Assembly (NCBI RefSeq): GCF_001039355.2
Contig: NW_019775835.1
Location: 676,853 to 700,515, forward strand
Origin: Lingula anatina
Taxonomy: Eukaryota; Brachiopoda; Lingulata; Lingulida; Lingulidae
Reading direction: 5' to 3'
Length of the DNA stretch: 23,663 nucleotides
The position numbers and the translations under genes are program-made. Of the stretch, positions 1 to 9,917 are shown piece by piece (within the stretch, counting starts at the first letter, position 1; each line of letters starts with the position of its first letter). The notes under the pieces are model-generated. The model was not told where the DNA came from, made no database searches, and worked only from the letters and a program-made list of their open reading frames with translations.

Positions 1-52
1 TCTGTCCGCAGATTCCGAGCTGCGCGTGCACACTGTCTGAAGCGACGGCCAT
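1..52 (-). CDS. Possible first coding exon, cut by the left window edge
   Basis: On the minus strand an ATG at 52-50 opens a frame (MAVASDSVHAQLGICGQ) that runs off the window without a stop. The context AAAATGGCCGTCGC is a good initiation context, and it lies in the most CpG-rich stretch of the left end, as expected for a promoter-proximal first exon of an animal gene. Only 17 codons are visible, so no family can be named. It could equally be 5' untranslated sequence of a gene on either strand; on the plus strand the nearest ATG (around 85) stops after four codons. Confidence 0.2.
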   Translation of the reverse strand, partial: MAVASDSVHAQLGICGQ

Positions 53-1794
53 TTTCGCACTACTTTCAGCAAAATCGAGTGAAAATGGACGACTTTTGAG
101 CTCTTCGTATTTTCATGTGTATTTTTGTCAAAAGTTGATGTGATTAAACGATAGATACATAAAAAGAAGCGGGAATATCTGAGGATTCGGAATTTTAAGG
201 TTAGTTGTCATAAAAAATAGATTCAGAACGATAAAAGGGAAGATTTATCCACGCAGGTGATTGCAAATGGTGTCCCGTTTCAGGTGTCCGAAATTTTCTA
301 TTTAAAGATTTCTATAAGAATTTTAAATTGTACAAATTTTTAAAAACTTAATCATGAAAGCTGGTTAAACTGGCTTTCTGGTAGTATATATATTTTGTGA
401 ATTCAGCTTTGTCCATTTTTTTAAGCGCGAGGTGAACGCAACGCCAAGCACTCGCATTTTTGAAGCGTATAACATTGGGGCGTTTAAATTATAACAAAAT
501 TGCTATAATGTTTATATCACCAGCGTTTTATATAAATTCTAAAAGCTAAACAAGTGGGCTTTGTGTTGTTATGAAATATATGTTGCGTTCGGCTCCCATC
601 TGGTTGGCAAAGTGTTAATAATCCCGTGAAGTCGGTGTAAAAGTTGGCAAAACCGATTTTTTCAAGTGCAGTAGGTTACTGTGATTATGTATCGCAGGAA
701 ACGCGAAATATTTTCAAACATTTACATTCTCCAGAAAGACGAAATCATAAACTTTCAAATGATATATCATAAGGTATGTCTCCTACAATTTTTACCCATT
801 TTATGTGGGGAAATTAGGGCATCTCCAAAACGACGACAAAAATGGAACCCCATTTTCATCATAATTTATAGCGTCACGTGACCAACCTGAAGCACTGACC
901 CGACTTAACAAGACTACAAGTTTTCTTGAATATTCTGAATATCAGAGCAAACAAGTCATTATAAAATTAAAATACGAACATGTGCTGTACATCTAAAATC
1001 AGAAATATTCCACGAGTTATATACTTCATTCATAAAACATCAAAAATGGTATAATAGTTATGATCCAATCCTCAAGAAATCCAGTGAATTTTGACCAATA
1101 TAAAAAGATTTTGCTAGATCTAGTTATGAATAAAAACAAGATCTTTTTAATTGAATAAATATTTACAAAGAAGTACCGGCCTATGACCCGGTTGCACTTT
1201 TTAAAGCCTGAAAGGGTTTTGATAAAAAAAAAATCATTCAACACCGGTTTAATCATTATATTAAGATCTGCCTTGTTCTCTTATTTTACTGCTCAAGATT
1301 TATTTCTATGTACCAGTACTATTTTTGTCTCTTACATAGAATTTTAAAAAAAAATCCCTAATCTATTTTAAATTTACATTTCTGTTTTTAAAAGTGCAAA
1401 ATATTGAAATCTGTGTGATAAACAAAATTAAGTAAACATTAAAAATTTATGTCCTTAAAGCACTGTTCCTGGGAAATGTTCATTCAGCCTCATGAACATG
1501 CACTGGACTTTTTAAAAGTTTTTGGAAGCTTTTTGCCTTTAAAATTAAAGCAGGTAACTAGGTTCCAATAAACTCGTTGGCCAACTTGATCTGTCTATTC
1601 TGAGGGCAGGAGAAGCACCTGCCCCAGCAAGTTATGAATATTACTTAAGCCATAACTGACATACATTAATATCATCCCCGGCTTAAAATTCTTGAATATA
1701 ATTTGTAATTAAATACATAACAAAGTAGAATGCATTGAAAATAAAAAAAGAAAACTTCAGTATACGAGTATGTTTCATTTTTTAATTTCCTTAG
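53..1794. other. Non-coding, AT-rich stretch
   Basis: No convincing gene was found. The first few hundred bases are richer in CpG than the rest, which fits a promoter for the possible minus-strand gene at the left edge. The short open frames here (for example near 681-881 and 1026-1256) have low-complexity, AT-driven composition and no recognisable motif. A perfect E-box palindrome (GTCACGTGAC) lies at 873-882. Confidence 0.4.
873..882. promoter_or_regulatory. E-box palindrome GTCACGTGAC
   Basis: This is a perfect 10-bp palindrome containing CACGTG, the binding core of bHLH-zip factors (USF, MITF/TFE, MYC families). It sits in AT-rich DNA about 0.8 kb from the CpG-rich left edge. Such a short site can occur by chance, and no promoter can be proven next to it. 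Confidence 0.2.
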
Positions 1795-1911
1795 AATCTT
1801 CAATGGCCAGGTCATTTACAAGCTGGATATGACAATCAGAAAACTAAATCAATTTTCAAGTTCAAAATTGGGCCGTTTTCCCAGAGTGTCACCCTGACAC
1901 CCAGTGGTTGA
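1795..1911 (+). CDS. Candidate terminal exon, unrecognised protein
   Basis: A pyrimidine-rich acceptor (tttaatttccttag) at 1794 precedes an open frame of 38 codons ending in TGA at 1909-1911. The frame begins NLQWPGHLQAGYDNQ and ends FSQSVTLTPSG. Its base composition is more balanced than the surrounding AT-rich DNA. No matching upstream exon or poly-A signal was identified, and I do not recognise the peptide. It may be a real last exon, a relic or a chance frame. Confidence 0.2.
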   Translation, partial: NLQWPGHLQAGYDNQKTKSIFKFKIGPFSQSVTLTPSG

Positions 1912-2232
1912 TAGATTCCTTGACTAAATGATCATCAAAACTTGGCCCCTATAAAACTGCTGTCAAAATTTGGTTAACTTAAGCATAATATTCCCCAAAC
2001 TTGACCTTCAGTCAGATCTGATTCTTTTGAGAGCACAGTATCCTCTCTCCACCTGAGAAGTGGACAGGGTGAACAAGGCAATTTCAATTAGCATTATTGT
2101 ATGTATTCTAATCTTTGTCTGGTCTCCTAGCCTTGAAACAAATCCATACACATATCTTTACTTTTATTCACTATAAACATGCCACCTATGTGCTCTTTAA
2201 AGGCAGGCCACTCTCAGTGGCAGTCTTTTGGG

Positions 2233-2416
2233 TCAAAGCCCATCCTGTTTAATACTTGAAGAAAGTATTGTTCCAGAACTTGTCTGCATCTCTTGTTCAG
2301 TCACACCTGCATCAACAGCACAGCACCATCACACAAAATCGTATGGAAATACATTTTCCCTTGTCTTGACTAGAACACCTCTTCCCTTATTGTCAGCTGA
2401 TATGAAATTCGGGAAT
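2233..2416 (-). pseudogene. SET-domain-like exon relic with in-frame stop
   Basis: On the minus strand a good acceptor (tttatttttaacag, ending at 2417) opens a frame containing SADNKGRGVLVKTRENVF and then PYDFV. The order N-K-G-R-G-V, about ten residues, F-V resembles the start of a SET lysine-methyltransferase domain (family pattern GKGRGVfat...fV.dY.G). A TGA at 2331-2329 falls just after 'DFV', where SET domains usually have C-x-Y-x-G. The same frame then resumes (AVDAGVTEQEMQTSSGTIL) and stops at 2235-2233. The missing Y-x-G and the stop suggest a small lesion, hence a pseudogene. The family call rests on one motif seen by eye. Confidence 0.35.
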
Positions 2417-2421
2417 CTGTT

Positions 2422-3911
2422 AAAAATAAATATAATATAATGATAAAATCATACATGTATGTAGAAACAAGAAATTTATACAAAGCAGATAAAAACTGAA
2501 ATTTAATGAAAAATCCATAGATTAAAAAAAAAAAAAAAAATCACCTCATTGTCAGTCTCACACCAGCTGTTTATCAAAGTAATTTCTTACTATACTATAT
2601 TGTATTAATAATTCCTTGGTCCTACTAGCAATAGGCTAGTTAAAAATATAATGAAGTATTTGCTTTTTTATATATAAACACTTAATTACTTTCTGCTTTG
2701 TCTAACTGGTATCTTTTCATCATCCCATGCCATCAAGTCCATTCTCATGCGATAGCTAAGGCAGGGGTAGGTATGCTGTCAACCTTCACTAAAATTGAAA
2801 AAGCACAATGCATAGGTCATAAATGTGTGTCTCTGCCTTGACAAACGATTTTTTTAACTTGTTAAATTTGAAGACTTTTTTTTACTACCAACAATTTCAG
2901 ATAAATTGAGAAAATTTGTTTAAAAAATCACAATATTAAAACTTATAATGTAAAACAACTTTGAAACCTGCCCAGGAAAGACCTTTAAATTAGTACACCT
3001 GTAATACTGATTGCGCAATGTGCTAGTTAACAGGTGTGTATAGACACACACACCCTATTTCGAAAAGGTCTAGATTCCAACTCCATAAAGGAAATAGAAC
3101 GGATAAAGGTATGCTGGTAGGCCTACACATTGTATGTAAACAAAGTACAACTATAACTTTGCAACAAAATATAACATTTCACTGGTACTGAACGTCAACA
3201 AGTGCATCTAAACTATGCGAAGGGAGGTTACTTCAAAATCATTTCTATACATTTCGGCGCTTATATGGAACTTAGTGAATGCAAAAAAAAAAAAAAAAGA
3301 CTCACCTTTTAGTCTGCAAACCCAAAGCTATGTAACTTGAAAGGCAGATTTTTCCATTCTAAAACCACTGTATGTTATGGTTGATCTCCAGCACCGATGT
3401 CTTTTTTTCACGTATTATTTTCCATTACAACTCTCACTATGACAGTGACACATTGTATACTATAAATATACACTTGAAAAGCCGAACATTCAATTTTTTT
3501 CAACCGAAATGCAAGATTTACCGAGAAAAACGCTCTCCAGTCACTTGCTCAGTGCAACGTGACAGTCCCAGTTTTGACTGACCCACATAGTTCGCACTAA
3601 AATAGGGATTTCACAAAAAAGGACGGTTGTACAAATTTTTTATTCTTTTTGGCTCAATTCCAGCATATATAGTTGCATAAATCGTTATAATATCAATAAA
3701 GTAAGTTTGTCCATTTTTTCTACAATCATTTCATTTTTGGGTACAAAATTACACGATCTGCTTGAGAAAAATGCGTGTGCTATTTTTAGACAACTGATAC
3801 AAGGCTTTCGTCGAAATTGAAATGTTTATTTTACATTGTGCGTTTACATCAAGTTCTAAATTTTATTTTTTGAAAGTTTCAAGCGGATTAATGAGTTATT
3901 CACAGAGCTTC
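2422..3911. other. Non-coding stretch with poly-A runs
   Basis: A run of 17 A lies at 2524-2540 and a second A run near 3283-3298. The latter is followed by ordinary AT-rich sequence, not by a clear retrotransposon. The frame at 3372-3581 is not supported by splice sites or motifs. Nothing else was recognised. The stretch ends at the ambiguous base at 3912, where it abuts unrelated coding sequence. Confidence 0.4.
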
Positions 3912-3912
3912 N
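3912..3912. other. Single ambiguous base (N) at a homology break
   Basis: Coding sequence related to the last exon of the 11152-17347 gene begins immediately to the right of this N. Nothing related lies to its left, where the same frame meets a stop within 20 bases. It behaves like a joined contig end or a gap shortened to one base. Confidence 0.5.
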
Positions 3913-4275
3913 CACCAATTGCAAGCACATCAGCAAAACACGCAGCTTCACTATGAAGGTCCACTGGAAGGACTACCATATCAAGAAGCTGTTGATGTCA
4001 CATTGTACCATGACCTGCATCCAGGGGACATACCATTTCCTATACAAGTTGTGGATAATGATGAGCAGGATGTCCATCATCCTGATAATCGAGCACATGA
4101 CCAGGGCAGCCAGCTTCACATTGAAGTACCCCTGGAAGGAATGCTGAACCAATGGCAACTACAAGGTTTTGATGACATCACCTCATACCAAGATCTGCAT
4201 CCAAGGGAAATGCTACATCAGCAGGACATGCAGCTTGACTTATATCAGGACTTGCATCCTGAAAACACACGATAA
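3913..4275 (+). CDS. C-terminal tail of a paralog of the cassette gene (partial)
   Basis: An open frame of about 120 codons runs from the N at 3912 to TAA at 4273-4275. It carries three copies of the signature (L/S)Y(H/Q)DLHP (LYHDLHP, SYQDLHP, LYQDLHP) and a segment PIQVVDNDEQDVHHPDNRA. That segment matches PVQVQDNGEDIHHQAGQ of the last exon of the gene ending at 17347. A further internal repeat is QLHYEGPLEG / QLHIEVPLEG. It is therefore the 3' end of a related but clearly diverged gene copy whose upstream exons are missing here. The frame is intact. Composition is H, Q, D, P and L rich with no cysteine, which fits an extended secreted or extracellular repeat tail. Function is unknown. Confidence 0.55.
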   Translation, partial: HQLQAHQQNTQLHYEGPLEGLPYQEAVDVTLYHDLHPGDIPFPIQVVDNDEQDVHHPDNRAHDQGSQLHIEVPLEGMLNQWQLQGFDDITSYQDLHPREMLHQQDMQLDLYQDLHPENTR

Positions 4276-5035
4276 CTTATTTGAAGATAATGACATAAGT
4301 GAAACTAACAAAACTGAAAACCCTAAAATGATCTAGGAAAAATAATAAGTAGTTTTTATAGCTGTGAAACATACAAATAGAACTCTTTTTGGCAGTCGTA
4401 GCAGTCTTTTACTCATCGCTAAGTTCAGTCATAAAGTTCAGACATTAGTTCTCTCGTTACTCACTATACTCTTGAAACAGTCTACCTGAAGTGGAACTTG
4501 TAAAAGTGTCACAATAACTCTCACAATAACTCTCCTATTTCTGGCCATTTTGTCACAGCCACAGCCAGCAAATTTTCTAATAGATTCTGCCTCTGATGAA
4601 AACGTAGTTGTCATGAAAGAAAGGCCGCTCCCATATAGCATACAAAGACACTACAGACAGCAGTAACTAAGCAACCTTTCTATTTCATTCATGATGCATG
4701 CGTACAATGAAACTCTGGAGATTGTGAGTGGTCTGACCAGTCATTAAATACCCATGGTAACAATGACACAGTAAGGATAGGGAGTTTTGAGACAGCTTCA
4801 TGAAACAGCACTCATAAATAGTGAGAGGCTAACGGCCCTTGGCTAACTAACTACTGCTTCGTGACACAGGCACCAGCAACCTTAAAACATGCAAAATACT
4901 GAAAAAAATTCAACATGAAAGGTAATTTCCTGAGCATCCAAAAATATCAATAGAAGATAATCAAGTAAAGCAAAACATTATGCTCCTTTTGTTTATTGGG
5001 TCTAGCAGACACAAATGACAGAAAATCGGTGTCTT
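4276..5035. other. Non-coding stretch between paralog tail and THAP block 1
   Basis: No gene is supported. A minus-strand frame at 4438-4641 has fairly balanced composition, but neither splice sites nor a known motif were found. A short direct repeat (cacaataactct twice) lies near 4508-4532. The sequence is not obviously similar to 17348-18074, the equivalent position in the other copy. Confidence 0.4.
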
Positions 5036-5168
5036 GGTAAAAACCTAGTTTTAATGTAATCACTTGGAAGCAGCACAATCAACAGGGATCATCAGATGCC
5101 GACCATTTCTAGTTGGCACTCGACGCATCTTCAACAGTGTGTTCAACAGTTTTAATGAAGTAAAGAGC

Positions 5169-6480
5169 ATGCCTCAGACACAATGCTGTGTTCTACTGTG
5201 CCAAAAGTGTGGAGGGCATAGATTTCCTTCCTGCACTAGTAAGGAGAGAGAAGCTGTTAGAAGGCAATGGATACTGGCCATCAAACAAGCCAATCCCTAA
5301 ATGAAGTTCCATGTGTGGGAGCCCGGTGTCCCAGTCGAGTTGTGTTCAGCTTTATGAAAACATAATTGGGTAAGCAGTCATGTGTTAAGTAGATTTCAGG
5401 AAACACAAGCTTTATGATAGATAGTCTATAGTCCAGTTATCAGGACCACACCACCCGTTTTCAAGGTGTGTGTCAGATAGCATTTCGGAGTATCATACCC
5501 CAGACCAAATTTTGTAGGATGGCCGCAGGCTCATCCTGTCGGTGTTCTAACTGATACTCCGAAATGCGATCTGACACACACCTTGAAAATGGGTGGTGTG
5601 GTCCAATATACCTGTTAATTCAGGATCCTTATGTGCCGAGTCTGGTAGTTGGGTAGGCCTGGTTACAATACATTTTCAAAAGTAATAAAAAATACCTAGA
5701 GTTTAGTGGTCCATCTTTGTTCATGTTTAACTGCCAATACTATTGGTACAAGTAAAACATACCCCTTTCATAGTTGTCTTTGTTTGACCCAATCCACTCA
5801 AATCCAGAATAAATTTTCCAGGCTAAATCACAAGTGAAGTCTGAAGTCTTCAGCAGTCCCACAAAAAGACAAGGGACCAGCTGCTTGCCACCAGAGACGC
5901 ACGAAACAAGCTGCTAGTGTTTCCTCCAACCATTCATAACATAAATATGTGGAATCACTCAGAGGTAAGATTAATTATTACACACTTATTTGTAAAGGAA
6001 ATTTATTGTCCTAGTTTTACACCTAAGTTCATAAGTTTGATCAGATATGCATGTCCGATCAGATATTTACAGTTTAATTTCTTTACTCTTTGATTAAATT
6101 TTAAAATGTAATTTTTCTTGAGCATCTTAAGAATACAAGCACTCCTTTTTTTCAAGGAAGCATCTGTCAATTTCTTGATATTCTACAGATCCCAGATGCT
6201 AGCATGAAGTGTGAAATTGAAACCAGCTTAACAGTGACTACTTCTAAAAGAGCAACGGATCCTTTACTTTCTCCACCAATGACTAAAACTGCAGCAGTGG
6301 ACTCTATTATTACTGTGTATCAACTAATACTCAGCATAGACAAATAATGTGGTGATCCATGTGGTATGCATAACTACACTCTGTTTGCAACTCGAGAGCC
6401 AGCTGAATATGAACTGAATTATATGTATGGATCTTTACTTAATGTATTTTCTGTTGTAGATTGTAGACAGATTTTTATGT
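5169..6480 (+). pseudogene. THAP-domain gene relic, copy 1
   Basis: Three exon-like pieces are visible. Piece 1 (from ATG 5169) reads MPQTQCCVLLC, then GGHRFPSCTSKEREAVRRQW. This fits the first half of a C2CH THAP zinc finger, a DNA-binding domain. A TAA at 5298-5300 interrupts it, and the frame resumes WEPGVPVELCSAL. The final zinc ligand histidine is lost because about 20 bases present in copy 2 are deleted. Piece 2 (about 5822-5964) has acceptor tttccag and donor gag|gtaaga. Piece 3 (from 6189, acceptor ttctacag) reads IPDASMKCEIETS and stops at TAA 6345-6347; the homologous frame continues afterwards. It is decayed, so no function is expected. THAP proteins include P-element-type transposases and their domesticated relatives; which kind this was cannot be told. 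Confidence 0.6.
5440..5661. mobile_element. Fold-back (MITE-like) element with an empty site in the paralog
   Basis: Two 53-bp arms, 5443-5495 and 5552-5604, are inverted repeats with only two mismatches, separated by 56 bp. Block 2 of the segmental duplication has the uninterrupted site near 18495 (ccagttataatacatttt). In block 1 the inserted stretch is flanked by GTTA at 5436-5439 and 5662-5665. This gives a clean insertion of about 222 bp with a 3-4 bp target duplication (TTA or GTTA). No coding sequence is present. A TTA duplication would suit a PIF/Harbinger-type element, but this is an inference. Confidence 0.75.
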
Positions 6481-6495
6481 TGGTGGTGGGAATAA

Positions 6496-6738
6496 GAAAA
6501 AAAAAATTACACAAATTTTTATCTCAGTTGTTTCTTTAATGTATCTGAGTTTGATGGATGGCTGCCTCAAGTTATAACCAACCTTCAGATAATAGAAAAT
6601 TATTTTCAAAAAATAGGAAAAAATTTTTGTTATAAAAGCATAGAAAAAACAGGAATTATTCTCAAAGAAAGTTGCCCTCTGGACACCCCTAAAGCCAGAC
6701 CAAACTAACACATCTTTTTTAAAACTGAATAACAGAAC
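6496..6738. other. AT-rich spacer with no recognised gene
   Basis: It lies between the end of the segmental block and the second fold-back element. An open plus-strand frame continues from the THAP relic across this stretch to about 6708, but beyond the block it reads as low-complexity lysine- and asparagine-rich sequence. I treat it as chance. Confidence 0.35.
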
Positions 6739-6741
6739 TTA

Positions 6742-6998
6742 GGCTTCGTTCACATGCAATGTCTATTTTCTAAATTCTATTTTCTATTTGCGGTATGTCT
6801 TATGATCATGGTCTGTGCCCTGAATATCCCGCGGCGTAATTACTGGCAGCGCGAGCCAGTTACAATAAGTTACTATAAGTAACTGGCTCGCGCTGCCAGT
6901 AATTATGCGGCAGGATATTCAGGGCACAGACCGTGATCATAAGATAGCGCGAATAGAAAATATAATTTAGAAAATAGACATTGCATGTGAATGAAGCC
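6742..6998. mobile_element. Harbinger-like fold-back MITE with TTA target duplication
   Basis: The whole 257-bp element is a near-complete inverted repeat. It starts GGCTTCGTTCACATGCAATG and ends with the complement (...CATTGCATGTGAATGAAGCC). The arms pair almost to the centre around aataagttactata. TTA at 6739-6741 and 6999-7001 flanks it. Terminal GG...CC and a 3-bp TTA duplication are the hallmarks of PIF/Harbinger-family non-autonomous elements. There is no coding capacity. Differences between arms are few, so it is fairly young or has been homogenised. Confidence 0.8.
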
Positions 6999-7001
6999 TT
7001 A

Positions 7002-7879
7002 GTGTTCCAACAATCCTTCATCTAACAACCTTTCAAACAACAACTTAAAATAGCAAGCTAACTCTTTTGAATACTGCAACTGTGACATATCTGTTTTAGG
7101 GGAACATACATTTCATACATAATGCTTACGTAGTAGTCAAAACAACAAAAACTGTCAAAAACATATTTTATCATTTTGTTTGGCTTTCTTTTTTGATGAA
7201 CAATCAGTGTTTTTTTTTTTTCACTAGACAACTTTGCTGTATGTTTTGCTGGTATGTTTGTTTCAGGACTCAAACAAAAATTGCCATTTACAATTTTGAG
7301 CTGCAGGTTTATGATTGCAAATGCTGAATTAACAACCCTAAGCAGTTTCACTGTGAGAACATGATAATATTTGTAACCAGTACAGCAACAAAAACTGAAT
7401 GATCTGGCCAGCTTTCACCATTTCTCTTGTTGATTTTATTTGTTCTTTTCTCACCATTGAACCATCTTCAGTGTGGCAGAAGATACACTTACACACATGG
7501 ACACAGACAAACACAAATATACTCTCACATAAAGAACTGCTTAGAGCTTTTGGGGACTCCCGTGTGGAAAAAAATGAACAATTTAGTTACATCTGAGCAA
7601 AACTTAACTCAAAAGATATTTCAAATAACTTAAAATATACTTGCCAAAAAAGGAAATGCAAGTTTTTGTTTTGACCAGTGCTTCAAAATGCCCAAAATTG
7701 CACTTGTTAGTCTGGCCAACGTATTTAGCGACAGAACCTTTCAGTCCTTCAGTAAAGATATGCTAGAGTGATTCTGGAATGGCTAGCTCTACATTTTCAG
7801 AAATCTCATCTGAACACAAACTGAGATAAAAGTCTTACAGAAAAAAACTGTCTGTAATCAATGCTGCAGGACACTGGAA
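7002..7879. other. Non-coding stretch
   Basis: Nothing was recognised. Short frames on both strands (7058-7351 minus, 7399-7633 plus) lack motifs and splice sites. The 3' part (about 7700-7880) may belong to the decayed Tc1-like element that follows, but it is too diverged to say. Confidence 0.35.
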
Positions 7880-8365
7880 ACAGGAAACTAAATTTAGATG
7901 ACTGAATTCCCTGCCAGGGTAGTCTGATGCAACAGTGGTTGAACATGACCAATGTGGAGGGCCAAGTGTCATGGTATGGGCAGGCATGAGTGAGTTTCCA
8001 GATTTGGTGATTGGTTGAAGTCTCACTGGCCTGCTGTACAGTGATGAAGTTCTATGAGTGCCAATTGTGTAACAAAACCCAACCCTGTGCTTACCCAGCA
8101 GAACATCACCTGTCCCCATACTGCCTGATAGCGCAGGCATACCTCAGCGGAGCAGATCCAGATAAACAGTTTCGCAAACTGTCTCCCATTGAACATGCCT
8201 GGAATGAAATGGGCAGACAACAACTTAACTCCCAGCAACAGTCTACCATCATCATAGAGCTGAGAGCTGCACTGGCAGCAAAATGAAGAAGATTGCCTCA
8301 GGTCTGTATTTGAGGTCTCGTACAGTCCAGGAGGAGGGTACTATCCTGTATAATAACCAGAGGAG
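7880..8365 (+). pseudogene. Tc1/mariner-type transposase relic
   Basis: In one frame GTT GAA CAT starts the string VEHDQCGGPSVMVWAGMS, the typical block around the second catalytic region of Tc1-like DDE transposases. It is followed after stops by LTGLLYSDEVL. In another frame comes LSPIEHAWNEMGRQQLNS (about 8180-8240), the conserved 'PIEHxWxxMxR' C-terminal block around the third acidic residue, then ELRAALAAK. The stretch that normally carries QQDNARPH is absent, and several frame changes and stops occur (for example a TAG before SDATVVEHDQ). It is therefore an old, internally deleted fragment. No terminal inverted repeats could be located. Confidence 0.7.
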
Positions 8366-8525
8366 GGCACATGCTACTTACCAATATACTACCCTTTACA
8401 CAACACTTTTGTATAAAAAAAAGTACATTAAAACCATGGACATAACTTCTGTATTTTTTTTTTAAGTACATCTATTCTAAATAAACATAATCATTAGAAA
8501 AATAGATAAAATGCTTCAAAACTCA

Positions 8526-8829
8526 TCAAACTAATGCATTTCTATAATCTACAATTTCTCTTGCATATCTCATGGCAACGCCCAGCACAAATGGAACACA
8601 CCAAGCTCGAAGGTGATAGGGCTTTTCATTGCCATGCTTGCAACAAGTTTCTATATGATCTCACCAGTAATCCTTAGTTAAAGCTGTTTTTACTTTGTAG
8701 TCGATAAGTTTTGGCAATGTCTTCAATCACATACTTTGTCAGCATTTTGATGAACAAAGTTTTAGGAGTACTAGAGCTAGAGGTTTGATACTAGACCTGC
8801 AACTGTGTTCCATACATATATCTATGCAC
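8526..8829 (-). pseudogene. Unrecognised minus-strand coding relic
   Basis: Two adjacent minus-strand frames read like one protein split by a frameshift. The upstream part (8823 to about 8675) contains TLFIKMLTKYVIEDIAKTYR and ends LQSKNSFN*. The downstream part (about 8680 to TGA 8528-8526) reads DHIETCCKHGNEKPYHLRAW, then CVPFVLGVAMRYAREIVDYR and NALV*. An in-frame TAG lies after LQV, and a TGA follows DYW. Composition is clearly protein-like, unlike the flanking DNA. I do not recognise the family. It may be a decayed gene, a retrocopy, or exons of the minus-strand gene starting near 9196, although splice phases did not fit in my reading. Confidence 0.35.
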
Positions 8830-9081
8830 CTAAACATCTGAGGTAAGCTGAAGTTTTATGTAATCTTCTCACCTTCCTGCACTGCACTTTAGCAGGGCAT
8901 GTAGATTCTAGACAAAAAAGCATTCTTTTAAAAAAGGTAAACATATCCAAAAAATGGGAAAAAATAGGAACTTGAGGCCCTGTCAGTTATGTGTGCTGGA
9001 GCTAGTCAAAGTCATAATAACTCTTAGTTTTGGTCAAAAATTGGATTTTCCTGGAGTAAACAGCAATTTTCCCGTACTTAC

Positions 9082-9196
9082 TTGGCCTCTTAGGAGATTT
9101 TAACTGATGGAGCCCTCTCTGACATTGCATAGTCACGCGATATCGAGCGATAGTTATTGGTGACCTACTTAAAACCGTGGGAAAAGCAGACAACAA
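9082..9196 (-). CDS. Possible minus-strand first exon with strong splice donor
   Basis: From ATG at 9196-9194 the minus frame reads MLSAFPTVLSRSPITIARYR and continues to LKSPKRP, where it meets a consensus donor CCAA|GTAAGTAC at 9082/9081 in phase 1. A second ATG (MQCQRGLHQ) is a possible alternative start. The exon lies at the edge of a CpG-richer segment (9082-9480), as expected near a promoter. The nearest coding-like sequence downstream on this strand is the 8526-8829 relic, but no acceptor in the right phase was found. The product is unknown. Confidence 0.3.
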
Positions 9197-9480
9197 CAGC
9201 GCTATATAACAATAATATAAGATTCATAAGATATATTTGTCTTATTGCTCAAAATGCATTTATATCTACAATGTGTGCAATTCTGGGCTTTTCGTTATCC
9301 GATGCACTGTACAAAAACTTGCAACTTAAGTCTGCGTATTGCATCAGGGGTTTGGCGCCAGATGATATTCTGGTCTCGAATGAACGAGAGAATCCGCGTG
9401 ACACCCTAACGTCATTGGCAACGGATGCCTTGACGACAGGGAAGAAAGGCATTGAAAGCCCTATTGACAGGCACAGATTT
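9197..9480. other. CpG-richer segment with overlapping frames on both strands
   Basis: CpG dinucleotides are denser here than in flanking DNA. An open plus frame (9157-9483) and an open minus frame (9249-9452) overlap almost completely. Neither has a recognisable motif. The segment may be a promoter or 5' region for the possible minus-strand exon at 9082-9196; the frames themselves may be a by-product of the higher GC content. Confidence 0.25.
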
Positions 9481-9917
9481 TAGCTTTACTACAATAAGGG
9501 CTGTTTTAGTGTTAAAATGCAATAGAAAATATTTCCATGCTTTGTTTACAATGTATTTCTTGCGGAATTTTGAATCTCAAAGGAGTTATTATTGCTTTAA
9601 TAAAATGTAGCACAAACTTATATTTTTAATAAACAACCTTGCTCATTCTGAATATCATTTATATGATAACAAAATGTCCATTTTTTCTTGCATTTTTACC
9701 ACATATATTGTGACACACTACATACAGCGTGTGTTAGAAATCTGTCATTAATATTTTTAATAAAAAAATAAAAACTTATATTGGTCATTTCCAATCTATT
9801 ACAATTATAGGCGAGTTTTTATTGGATCTGGGCTACATATACTTTCTCAAAGCAATAAAGAGGCATACATTTCTCCATTTAAAGGTCAATACATATGTAT
9901 TTACCTACACTATCAAT

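Larger units (their letters stand above)
5036..6495 (+). repeat. Segmental duplicate block 1 (partner 18075-19357)
   Basis: The block aligns collinearly by eye with 18075-19357 at high identity, including introns and exons of a broken THAP gene. Homology begins near a shared taaaa-cct-gtttt-atgtaatcacttgg and ends near the shared 'gtggtgggaataag'. Block 1 is longer mainly because of a fold-back element at 5440-5661 that block 2 lacks. Confidence 0.85.

Noticed and set aside
4438-4641. Minus-strand frame of 67 codons with a GCGC motif
   Set aside because: No recognisable domain and no splice or promoter support; an explanation by chance is sufficient.
9157-9483. Plus-strand frame of 108 codons, the longest in the 9-kb region
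   Set aside because: It has no motif or splice sites, is overlapped fully by an equally open minus frame, and lies in a locally GC-richer patch where stops are rarer. It is kept only as a described region.
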